DNA of 64,000 bases from Apopatocola sp963618015 (GTDB taxonomy: Bacteria > Bacillota > Clostridia > Oscillospirales > Oscillospiraceae), in NCBI GenBank assembly GCA_963618015.1, contig CAVEQS010000001.1, forward strand, positions 1-64,000. The letters run 5' to 3'. This document shows, one piece after another, positions 16,114 to 24,344 of this stretch. Under the pieces are notes generated by a model, which was not told the DNA's origin, did no database searches, and was given only the letters and a program-made list of their open reading frames with translations. A program made the translations under genes and the position numbers. Every line of letters starts with the position of its first letter. The first letter of the stretch is position 1.

Positions 16114-17103
16114 TTGATCCAGCTTCAGAACGTGACCAAGGACTTCGGCGAAGGCGAGGGACAGATCCACGCCGTACATGACATTTCCCTCACGATCGAG
16201 GACGGCGAAATATTCGGTATCATCGGCCTTTCCGGCGCGGGCAAATCCACGCTGGTGCGGTGCATCAACCTGCTGGAGCGTCCGACCTCCGGCTCCGTGA
16301 TCGTAGACGGCAAGGATCTTACGAAGCTTCCCCAAAAGGAGCTGCTGCTCATCCGCCGCTCGATCGGGATGATCTTCCAGGGCTTCAACCTTCTCGCGCA
16401 GCGCACCGTTCTCCAGAACGTGTGCTACCCGCTGGAAATTGCCGGATGGAAGAAAAAAGAGTCTGTGGAACGCGCCATGGAGCTTCTCTCTGTTGTCGGC
16501 CTTGCCGACCGCGCCAAGGCATATCCCTCGCAGCTCTCCGGTGGACAGAAGCAGCGCGTGGCTATCGCCCGCGCGCTGGCAACAAAGCCCCGGTACCTTC
16601 TCTGCGACGAAGCCACGAGCGCGCTCGACCCTACGACCACACAGTCGATCCTCTCTCTTTTGAAAGAGATCAACCGCACAATGGGCGTCACGGTGGTCGT
16701 CATCACACATGAGATGCGCGTCATTGACCAGATCTGCGACCGCGTGGCTGTCATCGACCATGGCCAGATCGCCGAGCTCGGCGCAGTGAGCCAGGTGTTC
16801 ACCAATCCGCAGTCCAAAATCGCCCGCGAGCTGATCCTCCCCGGCGTCAGCATCGCTCCGGTATTCACCCCCGGCGGAAAACGAATCCGCCTCGCCTTCA
16901 ACGGCGAAACAACGCGGCACCCCGTTGTGGCCAGCCTCATCATGGAGTGCCAAACCCCGGTCAACATCGTCTCCGCGGACATCCGCGAGATCGACGGCAA
17001 AATTTATGGGCAGACGATCCTGGAGCTTCCCGCCGACGAAGCGAGCGCCGAGCGCGCCCGCGCGTGGCTGAAGCAGGACGGCGTCTCCTTTGAGGAGGTG
17101 TGA
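16114..17103 (+). CDS. metN: Methionine ABC transporter ATPase MetN
   Basis: A 329-residue ABC ATPase. Walker A GLSGAGKSTL near 38, signature LSGGQKQRVAIARAL near 138, Walker B YLLCDEATSALDP, switch His in ITHEMRV. After about residue 250 comes a C-terminal NIL domain, which in this family binds methionine and inhibits transport when internal methionine is high. Translation starts at a TTG, supported by AGGAGGG 7 nt upstream; no ATG fits. The gene follows the leader attenuator and is followed by metI and metQ. Confidence 0.93.
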   Translation: MIQLQNVTKDFGEGEGQIHAVHDISLTIEDGEIFGIIGLSGAGKSTLVRCINLLERPTSGSVIVDGKDLTKLPQKELLLIRRSIGMIFQGFNLLAQRTVLQNVCYPLEIAGWKKKESVERAMELLSVVGLADRAKAYPSQLSGGQKQRVAIARALATKPRYLLCDEATSALDPTTTQSILSLLKEINRTMGVTVVVITHEMRVIDQICDRVAVIDHGQIAELGAVSQVFTNPQSKIARELILPGVSIAPVFTPGGKRIRLAFNGETTRHPVVASLIMECQTPVNIVSADIREIDGKIYGQTILELPADEASAERARAWLKQDGVSFEEV

Positions 17104-17107
17104 TGGG

Positions 17108-17788
17108 ATGTTTTCCGATATGTTTGTAAAGCTCTGGCAGCAGAATCTGTTTCTGCTCGGCGTATGGCAGACGATTTATCTTACCGTGATTTCCACGGTG
17201 TTTGCCTATGTCCTCGGCCTGCCGCTGGGTCTGCTTCTCTGCGTGAGCGATAAGGATGGCATCCATCCGATGCCGGTGCTCAATAAAATTCTCAGCATCC
17301 TCATCAACGCTTTCCGAAGCGTGCCGTTCATCATTCTCATGGTGGCGATGCTGCCGGTGGCAAAGTTCATCGTCGGCACGTCGCTCGGCAACAAGGCCGT
17401 GATCGTAACGCTCGTAATCGCCGCGGCACCGTACGTGGCGCGCATGGTTGAATCCTCCATCAAGGAGGTTGACAAAGGCGTGATCGAAGCCGCTGAAGCG
17501 ATGGGAACGCCTCGGTTCCAGATCATCACCAAGGTGCTCGTCCCGGAAGCGAAGCCCTCGCTCATCACCGGCGCCGTCATCTCGATGGTCACGGTGCTCG
17601 GCTACTCCGCCATGGCCGCCACGATCGGCGGCACCGGCCTCGGCCAGATCGCCATCGTCTACGGCCACCAGCGCTTCAATCAGGATATCATCTGGTTCGC
17701 GGCGCTGCTGTGCATCATCATTGTTCAGGTCATTCAGGAAGTCGGAATGTACATTGTCCGCAAAACGGATAAACGCACCTCCGCCTGA
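17108..17788 (+). CDS. metI: Methionine ABC transporter permease MetI
   Basis: A 226-residue permease with five hydrophobic helices. The MetI-type coupling loop is VDKGVIEAAEAMGTPRFQIITKVLVPEA. The ATG at 17108 is chosen because GGAGG lies about 9 nt before it; metN ends at 17103. It forms the homodimeric pore of the D-/L-methionine importer. Confidence 0.93.
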   Translation: MFSDMFVKLWQQNLFLLGVWQTIYLTVISTVFAYVLGLPLGLLLCVSDKDGIHPMPVLNKILSILINAFRSVPFIILMVAMLPVAKFIVGTSLGNKAVIVTLVIAAAPYVARMVESSIKEVDKGVIEAAEAMGTPRFQIITKVLVPEAKPSLITGAVISMVTVLGYSAMAATIGGTGLGQIAIVYGHQRFNQDIIWFAALLCIIIVQVIQEVGMYIVRKTDKRTSA

Positions 17789-17837
17789 TGATATAAAAAC
17801 CATTCAACAGAATCCAAAGAAAAGGAGATACATCAAA

Positions 17838-18662
17838 ATGAAAAAAATTCTTTCTGTCGTCCTCGCTCTCGCGCTGCTGCTCGCGCTGGCCGCCTGCGGC
17901 TCCGCCTCCACCCCTGCTGCGAAAGAGACCATCAAGGTCGGCGCTTCCTCCACCCCGCACGCCGAAATCCTTGAGCAGATCAAGCCCATCCTCGCCGAGG
18001 AAGGCTACGATCTCGAGATCGTTATTTACGACGACTACGTCCTGCCCAACACCGCTCTCGAGGACGGCGAGCTTGACGCCAACTACTTCCAGCACACCCC
18101 GTATCTGAACAGCTTCAACGCCAGCAACGGCACGCACCTCGTCTCCGCCGGTCTCATCCACTACGAGCCGTTCGGTCTCTTCGGCAACGGCGTTTCCTCT
18201 CTTGACGAAGTCGCCGAGGGCGCTACCATTCTGATCCCCGCCGACGACAGCAACGAGACCCGCGCTCTGCTCCTCCTCGCCCAGGAAGGACTCATCACCC
18301 TGCCGGAGGACGCTTCCGCGGAAAAGGGCGTCAGCCATCTCGATATCGTTGACGCGAAGGGCTACAACGTTGTTCCCGTCCAGGCCGACACCGTCCCGAC
18401 CCAGCTCGCCAACAGCGACGCCGGCACGCTCGCCGTCATCAACGGCAACTACGCGCTGGCCGCCGGTCTGAAGGTCGCCGACGCTCTCGCCGTTGAGGAC
18501 GCCTCCGGCGATGCCGCCCAGACCTACGCCAACATCGTCGCCGTCCGCGAGGCCGACAAGGACAACGCCAAGACTGCCGCGCTCGTCAAGGCTCTCCAGT
18601 CCGACACCGTGAAGAACTACATCGCCGAGACCTACAACGGCGCTGTCGTCGCGATCTTCTGA
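17838..18662 (+). CDS. metQ: Methionine-binding lipoprotein MetQ
   Basis: A 274-residue NlpA/MetQ family lipoprotein with a lipobox (ALAAC near residue 20). The conserved start of the mature domain, IKVGASSTPHAEILEQIKPIL, and the ligand-region motif FQHTPYL are present. AAAGGAGA precedes the ATG. It delivers methionine to MetI/MetN. The codon usage is strongly biased to frequent C-ending codons, suggesting high expression. Confidence 0.94.
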   Translation: MKKILSVVLALALLLALAACGSASTPAAKETIKVGASSTPHAEILEQIKPILAEEGYDLEIVIYDDYVLPNTALEDGELDANYFQHTPYLNSFNASNGTHLVSAGLIHYEPFGLFGNGVSSLDEVAEGATILIPADDSNETRALLLLAQEGLITLPEDASAEKGVSHLDIVDAKGYNVVPVQADTVPTQLANSDAGTLAVINGNYALAAGLKVADALAVEDASGDAAQTYANIVAVREADKDNAKTAALVKALQSDTVKNYIAETYNGAVVAIF

Positions 18663-18680
18663 TGATTCCTTAATATGTCA

Positions 18681-18715
18681 AAATCGCCGGAGCTTAAAGC
18701 TCCGGCGATTTTTCA
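18681..18715 (+). terminator. Bidirectional terminator after metQ
   Basis: AAATCGCCGGAGCTT and AAGCTCCGGCGATTTTT form a near-perfect 15-bp palindromic stem with T runs on both strands. It also serves the convergent small membrane protein gene. Confidence 0.85.
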
Positions 18716-18735
18716 CTATGTCAACAAATTGGACT

Positions 18736-19071
18736 TTATCTTTTCGTTTGCTTTCCGATTTTTACTGACGAGATAATAACATATATTATAGCGCCGACAA
18801 TCAAAGGGATTTCAATCAGCAGCAATTTCTTGATCTGAATCGCTATAGATAGAGCGCCGACGAAAAATACTACACCCAGGAGGCAAAACACAATAGCAGA
18901 TTGCCTGTAATAAGGCTTTTTCTTCATTCGTGCACGCTCATCTTTTGTGGCAAACAGATATGCGTTATTAAACAGAAACCCTTTTTCCGCAAACTGACAT
19001 ACACTAATGAGTACACAGAAGACCATAAGAATGAAGTTGATAATGATCCCGATCCAGTCTGCAGTAGTCAT
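18736..19071 (-). CDS. Small membrane protein, DUF3784-like
   Basis: A 111-residue protein with an N-terminal helix (about 9-30), a cytoplasmic-looking basic loop (ATKDERARMKKKPYYRQ) and two C-terminal helices. The pattern 'Lys-Gly...Lys-Asp-Glu' between helix 1 and 2 resembles DUF3784, a family without known function. The ATG at 19071 follows GGAGGG. The gene is noticeably richer in A and T than its neighbours, suggesting separate acquisition. Confidence 0.55.
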   Translation of the reverse strand: MTTADWIGIIINFILMVFCVLISVCQFAEKGFLFNNAYLFATKDERARMKKKPYYRQSAIVFCLLGVVFFVGALSIAIQIKKLLLIEIPLIVGAIIYVIISSVKIGKQTKR

Positions 19072-19120
19072 ATTCACCCTCCAAATTCCGATTTGTCCAA
19101 TCTATGGCTTGCATTATTTC

Positions 19121-19155
19121 AAAAAAAGCCACAGCAATACAATACCGCCGTGGCT
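19121..19155 (-). terminator. Terminator of buk
   Basis: On the minus strand AGCCAC-GGC pairs with GC-GTGGCT, followed by seven T. Confidence 0.7.
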
Positions 19156-19169
19156 GTTCTTGTTCAGGA

Positions 19170-20279
19170 TCACTCTTCGTCATGCCAGCCGTCCCAGACG
19201 GGGCGACCGGTGTAGTGCTTGGGCTCTTCTTCGCCGCGCAGGACGCGCAGCACGCCCGCGGCGAGCGCCTCGTGCTCGACCTCGCCGGGATAGGTGCTCA
19301 CCGGCGCGATCCACTCGCAGTGCTCGCGGATGGTCTGCGTGACGTCCTCAAAGCGGAGGAGGCCGCCGGTGAGGAGGATGCCGTCCACCTTGCCGCTGAG
19401 AACCGTCGCCATAGCGCCGATGTACTTGACGATCTGGTATTTCATGCCGCCCCAGACGCGGATGGCCTTTTTATTTCCCTCTTCGGCCATTTTATGGACA
19501 GCGTCGGAACTGGAGGTGCCGAAGTGGCTCACAAAACCGCCTGTGCGGGTACAGAGCTTTTTGACCTCGTCGATGTCCTTGTCGCGGACGTATTCGAGAA
19601 TGTCCGCCACGGAGACCGAGCCGATACGCGTCGGCGTATAGGGGCCGTCGCCGCCGGCGGCGTCGTTGCAATCGATGATGCGGCCGTGCCGGTGCGCCGA
19701 TACGGAAATGCCGCCGTCAATGTGGCAAACGATGAAATTGCAGTCCTCGTACTTTTTGCCGAGAACGTGCTTCGCGTGGTGCATTGCAACGCCGCGGAGA
19801 TTGAGCGCGTGCATGTTGGTGTGGCGCGGCACATCGGCAATGCCGGTCATGCGCGCCATGTCGCACAGCTCGTCCACGCACGGAGGATCGACCATGAAGA
19901 TCTCGCCGCCGAACTCCTTTTGCAGCTCGCGCGCGAGCTGCACGCCGAGATTGGACGGGTGCTCCATGCCGCCCTTTCCGGCGGCGGTATCCGCGATGAG
20001 CTTATCGTCGATGGCGTAAACGCCGCTCGGCACCGGATAGCAGCTGCCGCCGCGGCCGACGATGGCGTCCACGTCCGAAAGATCAATGTGGTTTTCGCTC
20101 AGAAAGTCCATGATGACCTTCTTGCGGTACGGCAGCTGCGAATTCACCGTGGGGAATTGCAGAAGCACGGAGGCGTCGTGGAACACGTTGGTTTCCAGAA
20201 TCTTGCGGTCGTTTTCGAAAAGCGCCAGCTTCGTTGAGGTGGAACCGGGGTTGATAACGAAAATCTTATAGTTTTTCAT
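19170..20279 (-). CDS. buk: Butyrate kinase
   Basis: A 369-residue ASKHA kinase interconverting butyryl phosphate and butyrate. The start motif YKIFVINPGSTSTKLALFEND, the family segment GRGGSCYPVPSGVYAID, the phosphate loop FIVCHIDGGISVSAH and LLTGGLLRFEDV are all intact. The ATG at 20279 is chosen from family alignment; it overlaps the end of the DUF4364 gene by 14 bp, with GGAGG inside that gene. The usual partner phosphotransbutyrylase (ptb) is not next to it, so the enzyme may act on butyryl-P or branched acyl-P made elsewhere. Confidence 0.93.
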   Translation of the reverse strand: MKNYKIFVINPGSTSTKLALFENDRKILETNVFHDASVLLQFPTVNSQLPYRKKVIMDFLSENHIDLSDVDAIVGRGGSCYPVPSGVYAIDDKLIADTAAGKGGMEHPSNLGVQLARELQKEFGGEIFMVDPPCVDELCDMARMTGIADVPRHTNMHALNLRGVAMHHAKHVLGKKYEDCNFIVCHIDGGISVSAHRHGRIIDCNDAAGGDGPYTPTRIGSVSVADILEYVRDKDIDEVKKLCTRTGGFVSHFGTSSSDAVHKMAEEGNKKAIRVWGGMKYQIVKYIGAMATVLSGKVDGILLTGGLLRFEDVTQTIREHCEWIAPVSTYPGEVEHEALAAGVLRVLRGEEEPKHYTGRPVWDGWHDEE

Positions 20280-20793
20280 CGCGCAGCAAAACCTCCATGA
20301 TCTCTGTATAGTACCGTTCGGCATTTTTTCGGAAATTCTTTTCGAGCTTTTCCGCCTGCTCCTCCCCGCCGCAGAGCATTTGCAGACTCAGTATCTCGCC
20401 CAGTCCGTCAGAGAGGGTCAGATGCACGCGGCAGGCGTTGTCCGCCGTTTCGTGCTCAGCGGTGATCATCGCGCGGCGGCGCAGCTCGTCCGCGACCGGC
20501 TTGATATTCTTTTCCATCTTCTGCCGGACGGTCATCGGCAGGCTGCTCTCCACGATATCGCAGTTTCGCGCACCGCGCTCGGAGATCTTATAGAAGTTTC
20601 CCTCCTGCTCCACCTGATGGGAATCTACGAGCTCCGCGAGGCATTCGGAGTATTCAAAATACCCGGCATTGCCCTCGGAGAGCACGAGATCCGTGAGCAT
20701 TTCCCGTGTCACGGCATCCGGCAGACGGCGCAGAACAAAAAGAATGAGAATTTTTATATCGAGCTTTTCCTGAAAGTTCTGGTATCCTTCCAT
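20266..20793 (-). CDS. DUF4364 family protein, winged-helix-like
   Basis: A 175-residue protein of DUF4364, a Clostridia family with an N-terminal winged-helix appearance (IKILILFVLRRLPDAVTREMLTDLVL, then a tyrosine-rich wing region). Members are thought to be transcriptional regulators; no target is known. It is the first gene of the unit with buk, behind a good promoter. Confidence 0.75.
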   Translation of the reverse strand: MEGYQNFQEKLDIKILILFVLRRLPDAVTREMLTDLVLSEGNAGYFEYSECLAELVDSHQVEQEGNFYKISERGARNCDIVESSLPMTVRQKMEKNIKPVADELRRRAMITAEHETADNACRVHLTLSDGLGEILSLQMLCGGEEQAEKLEKNFRKNAERYYTEIMEVLLRDEKL

Positions 20794-20824
20794 GCGCGAT
20801 TCTCCTCTTTATTTATATAGAGTA

Positions 20825-20853
20825 AGTATATCACCTTTTCCAAACTGCGTCAA
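20825..20853 (-). promoter_or_regulatory. Promoter of DUF4364-buk
   Basis: On the minus strand TTGACG (20853-20848) and TATACT (20830-20825) are 17 bp apart. Confidence 0.7.
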
Positions 20854-20916
20854 TCGGCACATTGCCGCGCCGCGCGCATAGACTGTACTGAACTTTGTTA
20901 AAGGAGGAATTCCGAT

Positions 20917-21702
20917 ATGGCAGACAGGGTCGTACCCGGTCCGGTGGACAGCTCCGCGTGCGTTCGCGAGGCTGTTTGCATCCATACGAAGAAAATATAC
21001 TCCAGCTGCCGGGATAAGGACTGCGTGGAAGATCTGCGGGTGTTCCCGACGCGGACGTCGCAGGGCTACATAGAAAACGCCTTCAGCATCCGCCCGAAAA
21101 GCGCCGAACTGCTCTATGCCGGGGTGAACGTGGAGGAGATCACGTTCAACCGCGGGTACTACACGGTGGACGTCACGTATTTTTACCGCGTCACCGGCGA
21201 ATGCGTCCCGAACGCGAAAACCGTCACCGGCCTTTGCGTATTCAATAAGCGCGTCATTCTCTTCGGCAGCGAAGGGAGCGTCAAGGTCTATACCTCCGAC
21301 GGCGAGATCACCACACAGGCCGATCAGCCCGTCGGCGTTGTGGAAGCCGTCGATCCGATCGCACTTTCGATGCAGATCACCGAAAAGGACTGCGCCACGC
21401 CGCTCGACCGCATCCCGGAAGTCCCGGCCAACATTCTCGCCGCGTTCCCGGAGGAGCTGGTGCTCACCGACTCCAACCGTCTCTGGTACGCTACGCTCGG
21501 CCAGTTTTCTCTCATCCGTCTCGAGCGCGACAGCCAGCTTGTCATCCCGGTCTACAACTACTGCGTCCCGGAAAACGAGTGCGTCGGCACGACGGACGAC
21601 GATCCGTGCACGCTCTTCGGGCGCATCCGCTTCCCGGTGGAGGAGTTTTACCCGCCCGACAATCTCTCCTCGTGCGACAGCTACCGGAGCCTGCTCCAGT
21701 AA
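20917..21702 (+). CDS. Conserved cysteine-containing protein of unknown function
   Basis: A 261-residue soluble protein without signal peptide or membrane helix. Cysteines come in recurrent positions: CVREAVCIHTKKIYSSCRDKDC near 14-36, then TGECVP, TGLCVF, EKDC, NYCVPENEC, DDDPC and SSC near the end. I recall similar 'CI-H-T-K-K-IY-SCRDKDC' proteins in Clostridia, sometimes discussed with spore coat proteins, but I cannot assign a function. AAAGGAGG precedes the ATG. The gene stands alone between divergent DUF4364 and a bidirectional terminator. Confidence 0.65.
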   Translation: MADRVVPGPVDSSACVREAVCIHTKKIYSSCRDKDCVEDLRVFPTRTSQGYIENAFSIRPKSAELLYAGVNVEEITFNRGYYTVDVTYFYRVTGECVPNAKTVTGLCVFNKRVILFGSEGSVKVYTSDGEITTQADQPVGVVEAVDPIALSMQITEKDCATPLDRIPEVPANILAAFPEELVLTDSNRLWYATLGQFSLIRLERDSQLVIPVYNYCVPENECVGTTDDDPCTLFGRIRFPVEEFYPPDNLSSCDSYRSLLQ

Positions 21703-21717
21703 CCATCCATATGTGCG

Positions 21718-21752
21718 AAAGCGCCGGAACGATCGTTGTTCCGGCGCTTTTC
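21718..21752 (+). terminator. Bidirectional terminator
   Basis: AAAGCGCCGGAAC and GTTCCGGCGCTTTT form a perfect stem with a 7-nt loop between convergent genes. Confidence 0.85.
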
Positions 21753-21768
21753 CTGTGGTGCTCTGCTT

Positions 21769-22977
21769 TTATTCCCCGCGCACCCGGCGGATAACAGCGG
21801 CGCAGTGCGCCTCGTCGTACAAAACCGGGACAGGATAGGTCGGGTTTGCCTCCCGCAGTGCCCAGGCGACCATCTGCGGGATGTCCTCCTCGCGGATCAC
21901 GTCCAGATGCTCGGGGATACCCATGCGTGCATTCATGGCACGGATCGCCGCAATGAATGCCTCGCTCTTCTCGCGCGCGGTGCCGGTCGTTTTTGTGCCG
22001 GTGATCTCGGCAAGCCGGGCGAGCTTTTCTTCTGCCGCTGCGCCGTAGTCCTCCAGAACGATGGGGAGAATGACGGCGTTTGCCAGACCATGCGCGGTAT
22101 TATAGAGCCCGCCGAGCGTGTGCGCAATGGCGTGGACGTTGCCAACGCCCGCACGAGTAAAGGCCACCCCCGCCTTGAACGAGGCCAGCAGCATTTCCTG
22201 CCGCGCTTCGAGATCGTGACCGTCTTTGTACGCCCGCTCGAGATAGCGGAAGATCGCCGCCGTCGCCTCCTCGGCGCAGCGGTCAGTCTCCTTCGTTGTG
22301 CTGTGAACGCTGACATACGCCTCCACTGCATGGGTGAGCGCATCCATACCGGTCTGCGCCGTCGTCGCCGGGGGAAGCTCCTCGGTGAGGACAGCGTCGA
22401 GCACGGCGTAGCGCGGCACAAGGCAAAGATCCATAATGGCGTGCTTGTGGTGCGTTTTCTCGTTGGTGATAACGGCGGCGATCGTTGTCTCCGAGCCGGA
22501 GCCGGCGGTCGTCGGCACGGCGATGAACGGCGACAAAGCGTGCATGACCTTGAAAAGCCCCGTCAGCTGCTCCACGGTGCGGTTGGGCCGCACGATGCGC
22601 GCCGCCGCGGCCTTGGCCGTGTCCATCGGCGAGCCACCACCGACGGCGAGGAAGCCGTCGCACCCCTCGGCGAGATAGAGCTCTCGCACCTGCTCGATAA
22701 TTCCGATCGTCGGATTGGCGCGCACGCCGTCAAAGTGGACAACAGCGATCCCCGCAGTCTCGATCTTCGCGCGAATCGGCGGGACAAGCGACGCGCCCGT
22801 ATGTCTGCCGGATACGATCATCACCTTTTTCACACCGCAGCCGCGCAGCAGCTCCGGGATTTTCTCCGTGCTGCCTGCCCCGCTCACGATCTCCGGCTTG
22901 CGCCAGGGCAGAACGCGCGAGCCGAGGTCAAATACGGTCTGATAGGCGCGGTAGTAGAATCGTTTCATCGCTTTCAT
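21769..22977 (-). CDS. Iron-containing alcohol dehydrogenase
   Basis: A 402-residue group III (Fe-dependent) dehydrogenase. The NAD(P) site VGGGSPMDTAKA is near residue 100. The metal ligands sit in GMDALTHAVEAYVS, GNVHAIAHTLGG and NTAHGLANA. These enzymes reduce aldehydes to alcohols (butanol, propanediol types) or oxidise sugar alcohols; the substrate is not fixed. The ATG at 22977 follows AAAGGG at a good distance, whereas the ATG three codons earlier is too close. It is the last gene of a minus-strand operon. Confidence 0.88.
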   Translation of the reverse strand: MKAMKRFYYRAYQTVFDLGSRVLPWRKPEIVSGAGSTEKIPELLRGCGVKKVMIVSGRHTGASLVPPIRAKIETAGIAVVHFDGVRANPTIGIIEQVRELYLAEGCDGFLAVGGGSPMDTAKAAAARIVRPNRTVEQLTGLFKVMHALSPFIAVPTTAGSGSETTIAAVITNEKTHHKHAIMDLCLVPRYAVLDAVLTEELPPATTAQTGMDALTHAVEAYVSVHSTTKETDRCAEEATAAIFRYLERAYKDGHDLEARQEMLLASFKAGVAFTRAGVGNVHAIAHTLGGLYNTAHGLANAVILPIVLEDYGAAAEEKLARLAEITGTKTTGTAREKSEAFIAAIRAMNARMGIPEHLDVIREEDIPQMVAWALREANPTYPVPVLYDEAHCAAVIRRVRGE

Positions 22978-22999
22978 GCTGTTCATCCCTTTCGCATTA

Positions 23000-23695
23000 T
23001 TATTTTCTAAGTGCGTGGAGCGAGCCCGTTACGGCGCGGTGCGCACCGAGAGCGCGAAGCATGGCGCAGATTTGTTCACCGCGCTCCATAAGTTCGGGTG
23101 TGTCCGCCTGGTTGATAAAAAAGATCGGGTCATAGCGTCCGTACCCTGCCCAGAGAAGCTCCGCCATATGCGTCTCGGTAAGCCGGTCCCCGGAGACATC
23201 AACGACGTCCTTTGCAAGCGCGTGCCGGTGAACGATCTCCGCCGGATGCTTTCCCAGCGCGGAAAGCCCCGCCACAACGACCGTATGCGTCGTTTCCGGG
23301 CGGATCACCGGCTCCCACGCCGCCGGGAATTTTACCGGCAGACGGCGCGCACCGTCTGCCTCGATGATAACGGAGGCCGCCTCGCGGCAGAGAAAGCGCA
23401 TTGCTTCTTCCTCCGGCGCACCGAACCTGCGCTCCTCCGCAAGAAATACGCCGGACGAAACGATTTTCCCTTCCCGCCACGCCGCGCGGCACACCTCCTC
23501 TGAAAACGGAACGGAGAGAACGACGTCCGCGTCGGACGGCGGCATAATGTGCGTTGTGGTAAAAAGTGCCGTCGGCATCAGCGCCTTTGTTTCGCGCGCA
23601 AGCGCGTACATCAGCGTCGTTTTCCCGCCGCCGCCGCAGAGAGAAACAACATGTTTCTCCCGCGTTGGCAGGCCGAGCAGTTCATGCAATACCAT
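23000..23695 (-). CDS. YqeC-like selenium cofactor/molybdopterin-enzyme accessory protein
   Basis: A 231-residue P-loop protein: VVSLCGGGGKTTLMYALA at about 15-32 is the YqeC-type glycine-rich nucleotide site. VIIEADGARRLPVKFPA is the other family hallmark. YqeC is associated with selenium-dependent molybdenum hydroxylases. None of its usual partners (selD, yqeB, xdh genes) lies in this window, so the assignment rests on the motifs. Confidence 0.75.
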   Translation of the reverse strand: MVLHELLGLPTREKHVVSLCGGGGKTTLMYALARETKALMPTALFTTTHIMPPSDADVVLSVPFSEEVCRAAWREGKIVSSGVFLAEERRFGAPEEEAMRFLCREAASVIIEADGARRLPVKFPAAWEPVIRPETTHTVVVAGLSALGKHPAEIVHRHALAKDVVDVSGDRLTETHMAELLWAGYGRYDPIFFINQADTPELMERGEQICAMLRALGAHRAVTGSLHALRK

Positions 23696-23710
23696 GCTCT
23701 TTTCTCCCCC

Positions 23711-24331
23711 TCACTTCGCCTTCGGCAGACTCCAGCGGTAATGCGCCGCAAGAAGCCGAAGCGTGAGCGTTACGGCGGCGCCGATGAGCATGGCGGGCAT
23801 CTGCCCAATACTCCAGAGCAGGATGCACGCCACCGCGCCGAGAATGGACGCCGTTGCATAGAAATGCTTGACGAAGATATATGGAGGCGATCCGGCGAAC
23901 ATATCGCGCAGCACACCGCCGCCGCAGCCGGTGACAACGCCGACAAAGATGGCGAGAAAGGCGTTCAGCTCGCCCGTGGCTATGTACGCCGTCTGCACGC
24001 CGACGACGGTAAAGATACCGAGACCGATCGCGTCAAAGATCAAGAGTGCCGTATCGTACAGCTTCTCGTTCCAATGCAGCAGCCGCCGCACCGGCGGCAG
24101 AAAGATGAGCGCCGATACGGCGATCGCCGTGAGCGCATATCCCGGCGACTGAAACGCCGCGGGCGGCGTGATGCCCAGAATGAGATCGCGCAATATGCCG
24201 CCGCCGACCGCCGTCGTCATGCCGAGGATCGTCACGCCGAAAATGTCCATTTTCTTCGATATGGCAACGACCGCGCCGGAAACCGCAAATGCGATCGTGC
24301 CGATGATCTCAAAGGCAACAAAAAGACTCAT
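23711..24331 (-). CDS. TRIC/YadS family cation channel protein
   Basis: A 206-residue membrane protein with seven hydrophobic segments built as two repeats. The repeat hallmark GGGxxRD appears twice: VGGGILRDLILG and CGGGVLRDMFAG. Bacterial members (UPF0126) form trimeric potassium-conducting channels related to animal TRIC. AGGAGG precedes the ATG. Confidence 0.88.
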   Translation of the reverse strand: MSLFVAFEIIGTIAFAVSGAVVAISKKMDIFGVTILGMTTAVGGGILRDLILGITPPAAFQSPGYALTAIAVSALIFLPPVRRLLHWNEKLYDTALLIFDAIGLGIFTVVGVQTAYIATGELNAFLAIFVGVVTGCGGGVLRDMFAGSPPYIFVKHFYATASILGAVACILLWSIGQMPAMLIGAAVTLTLRLLAAHYRWSLPKAK

Positions 24332-24344
24332 GTTCCCTCGCCTC

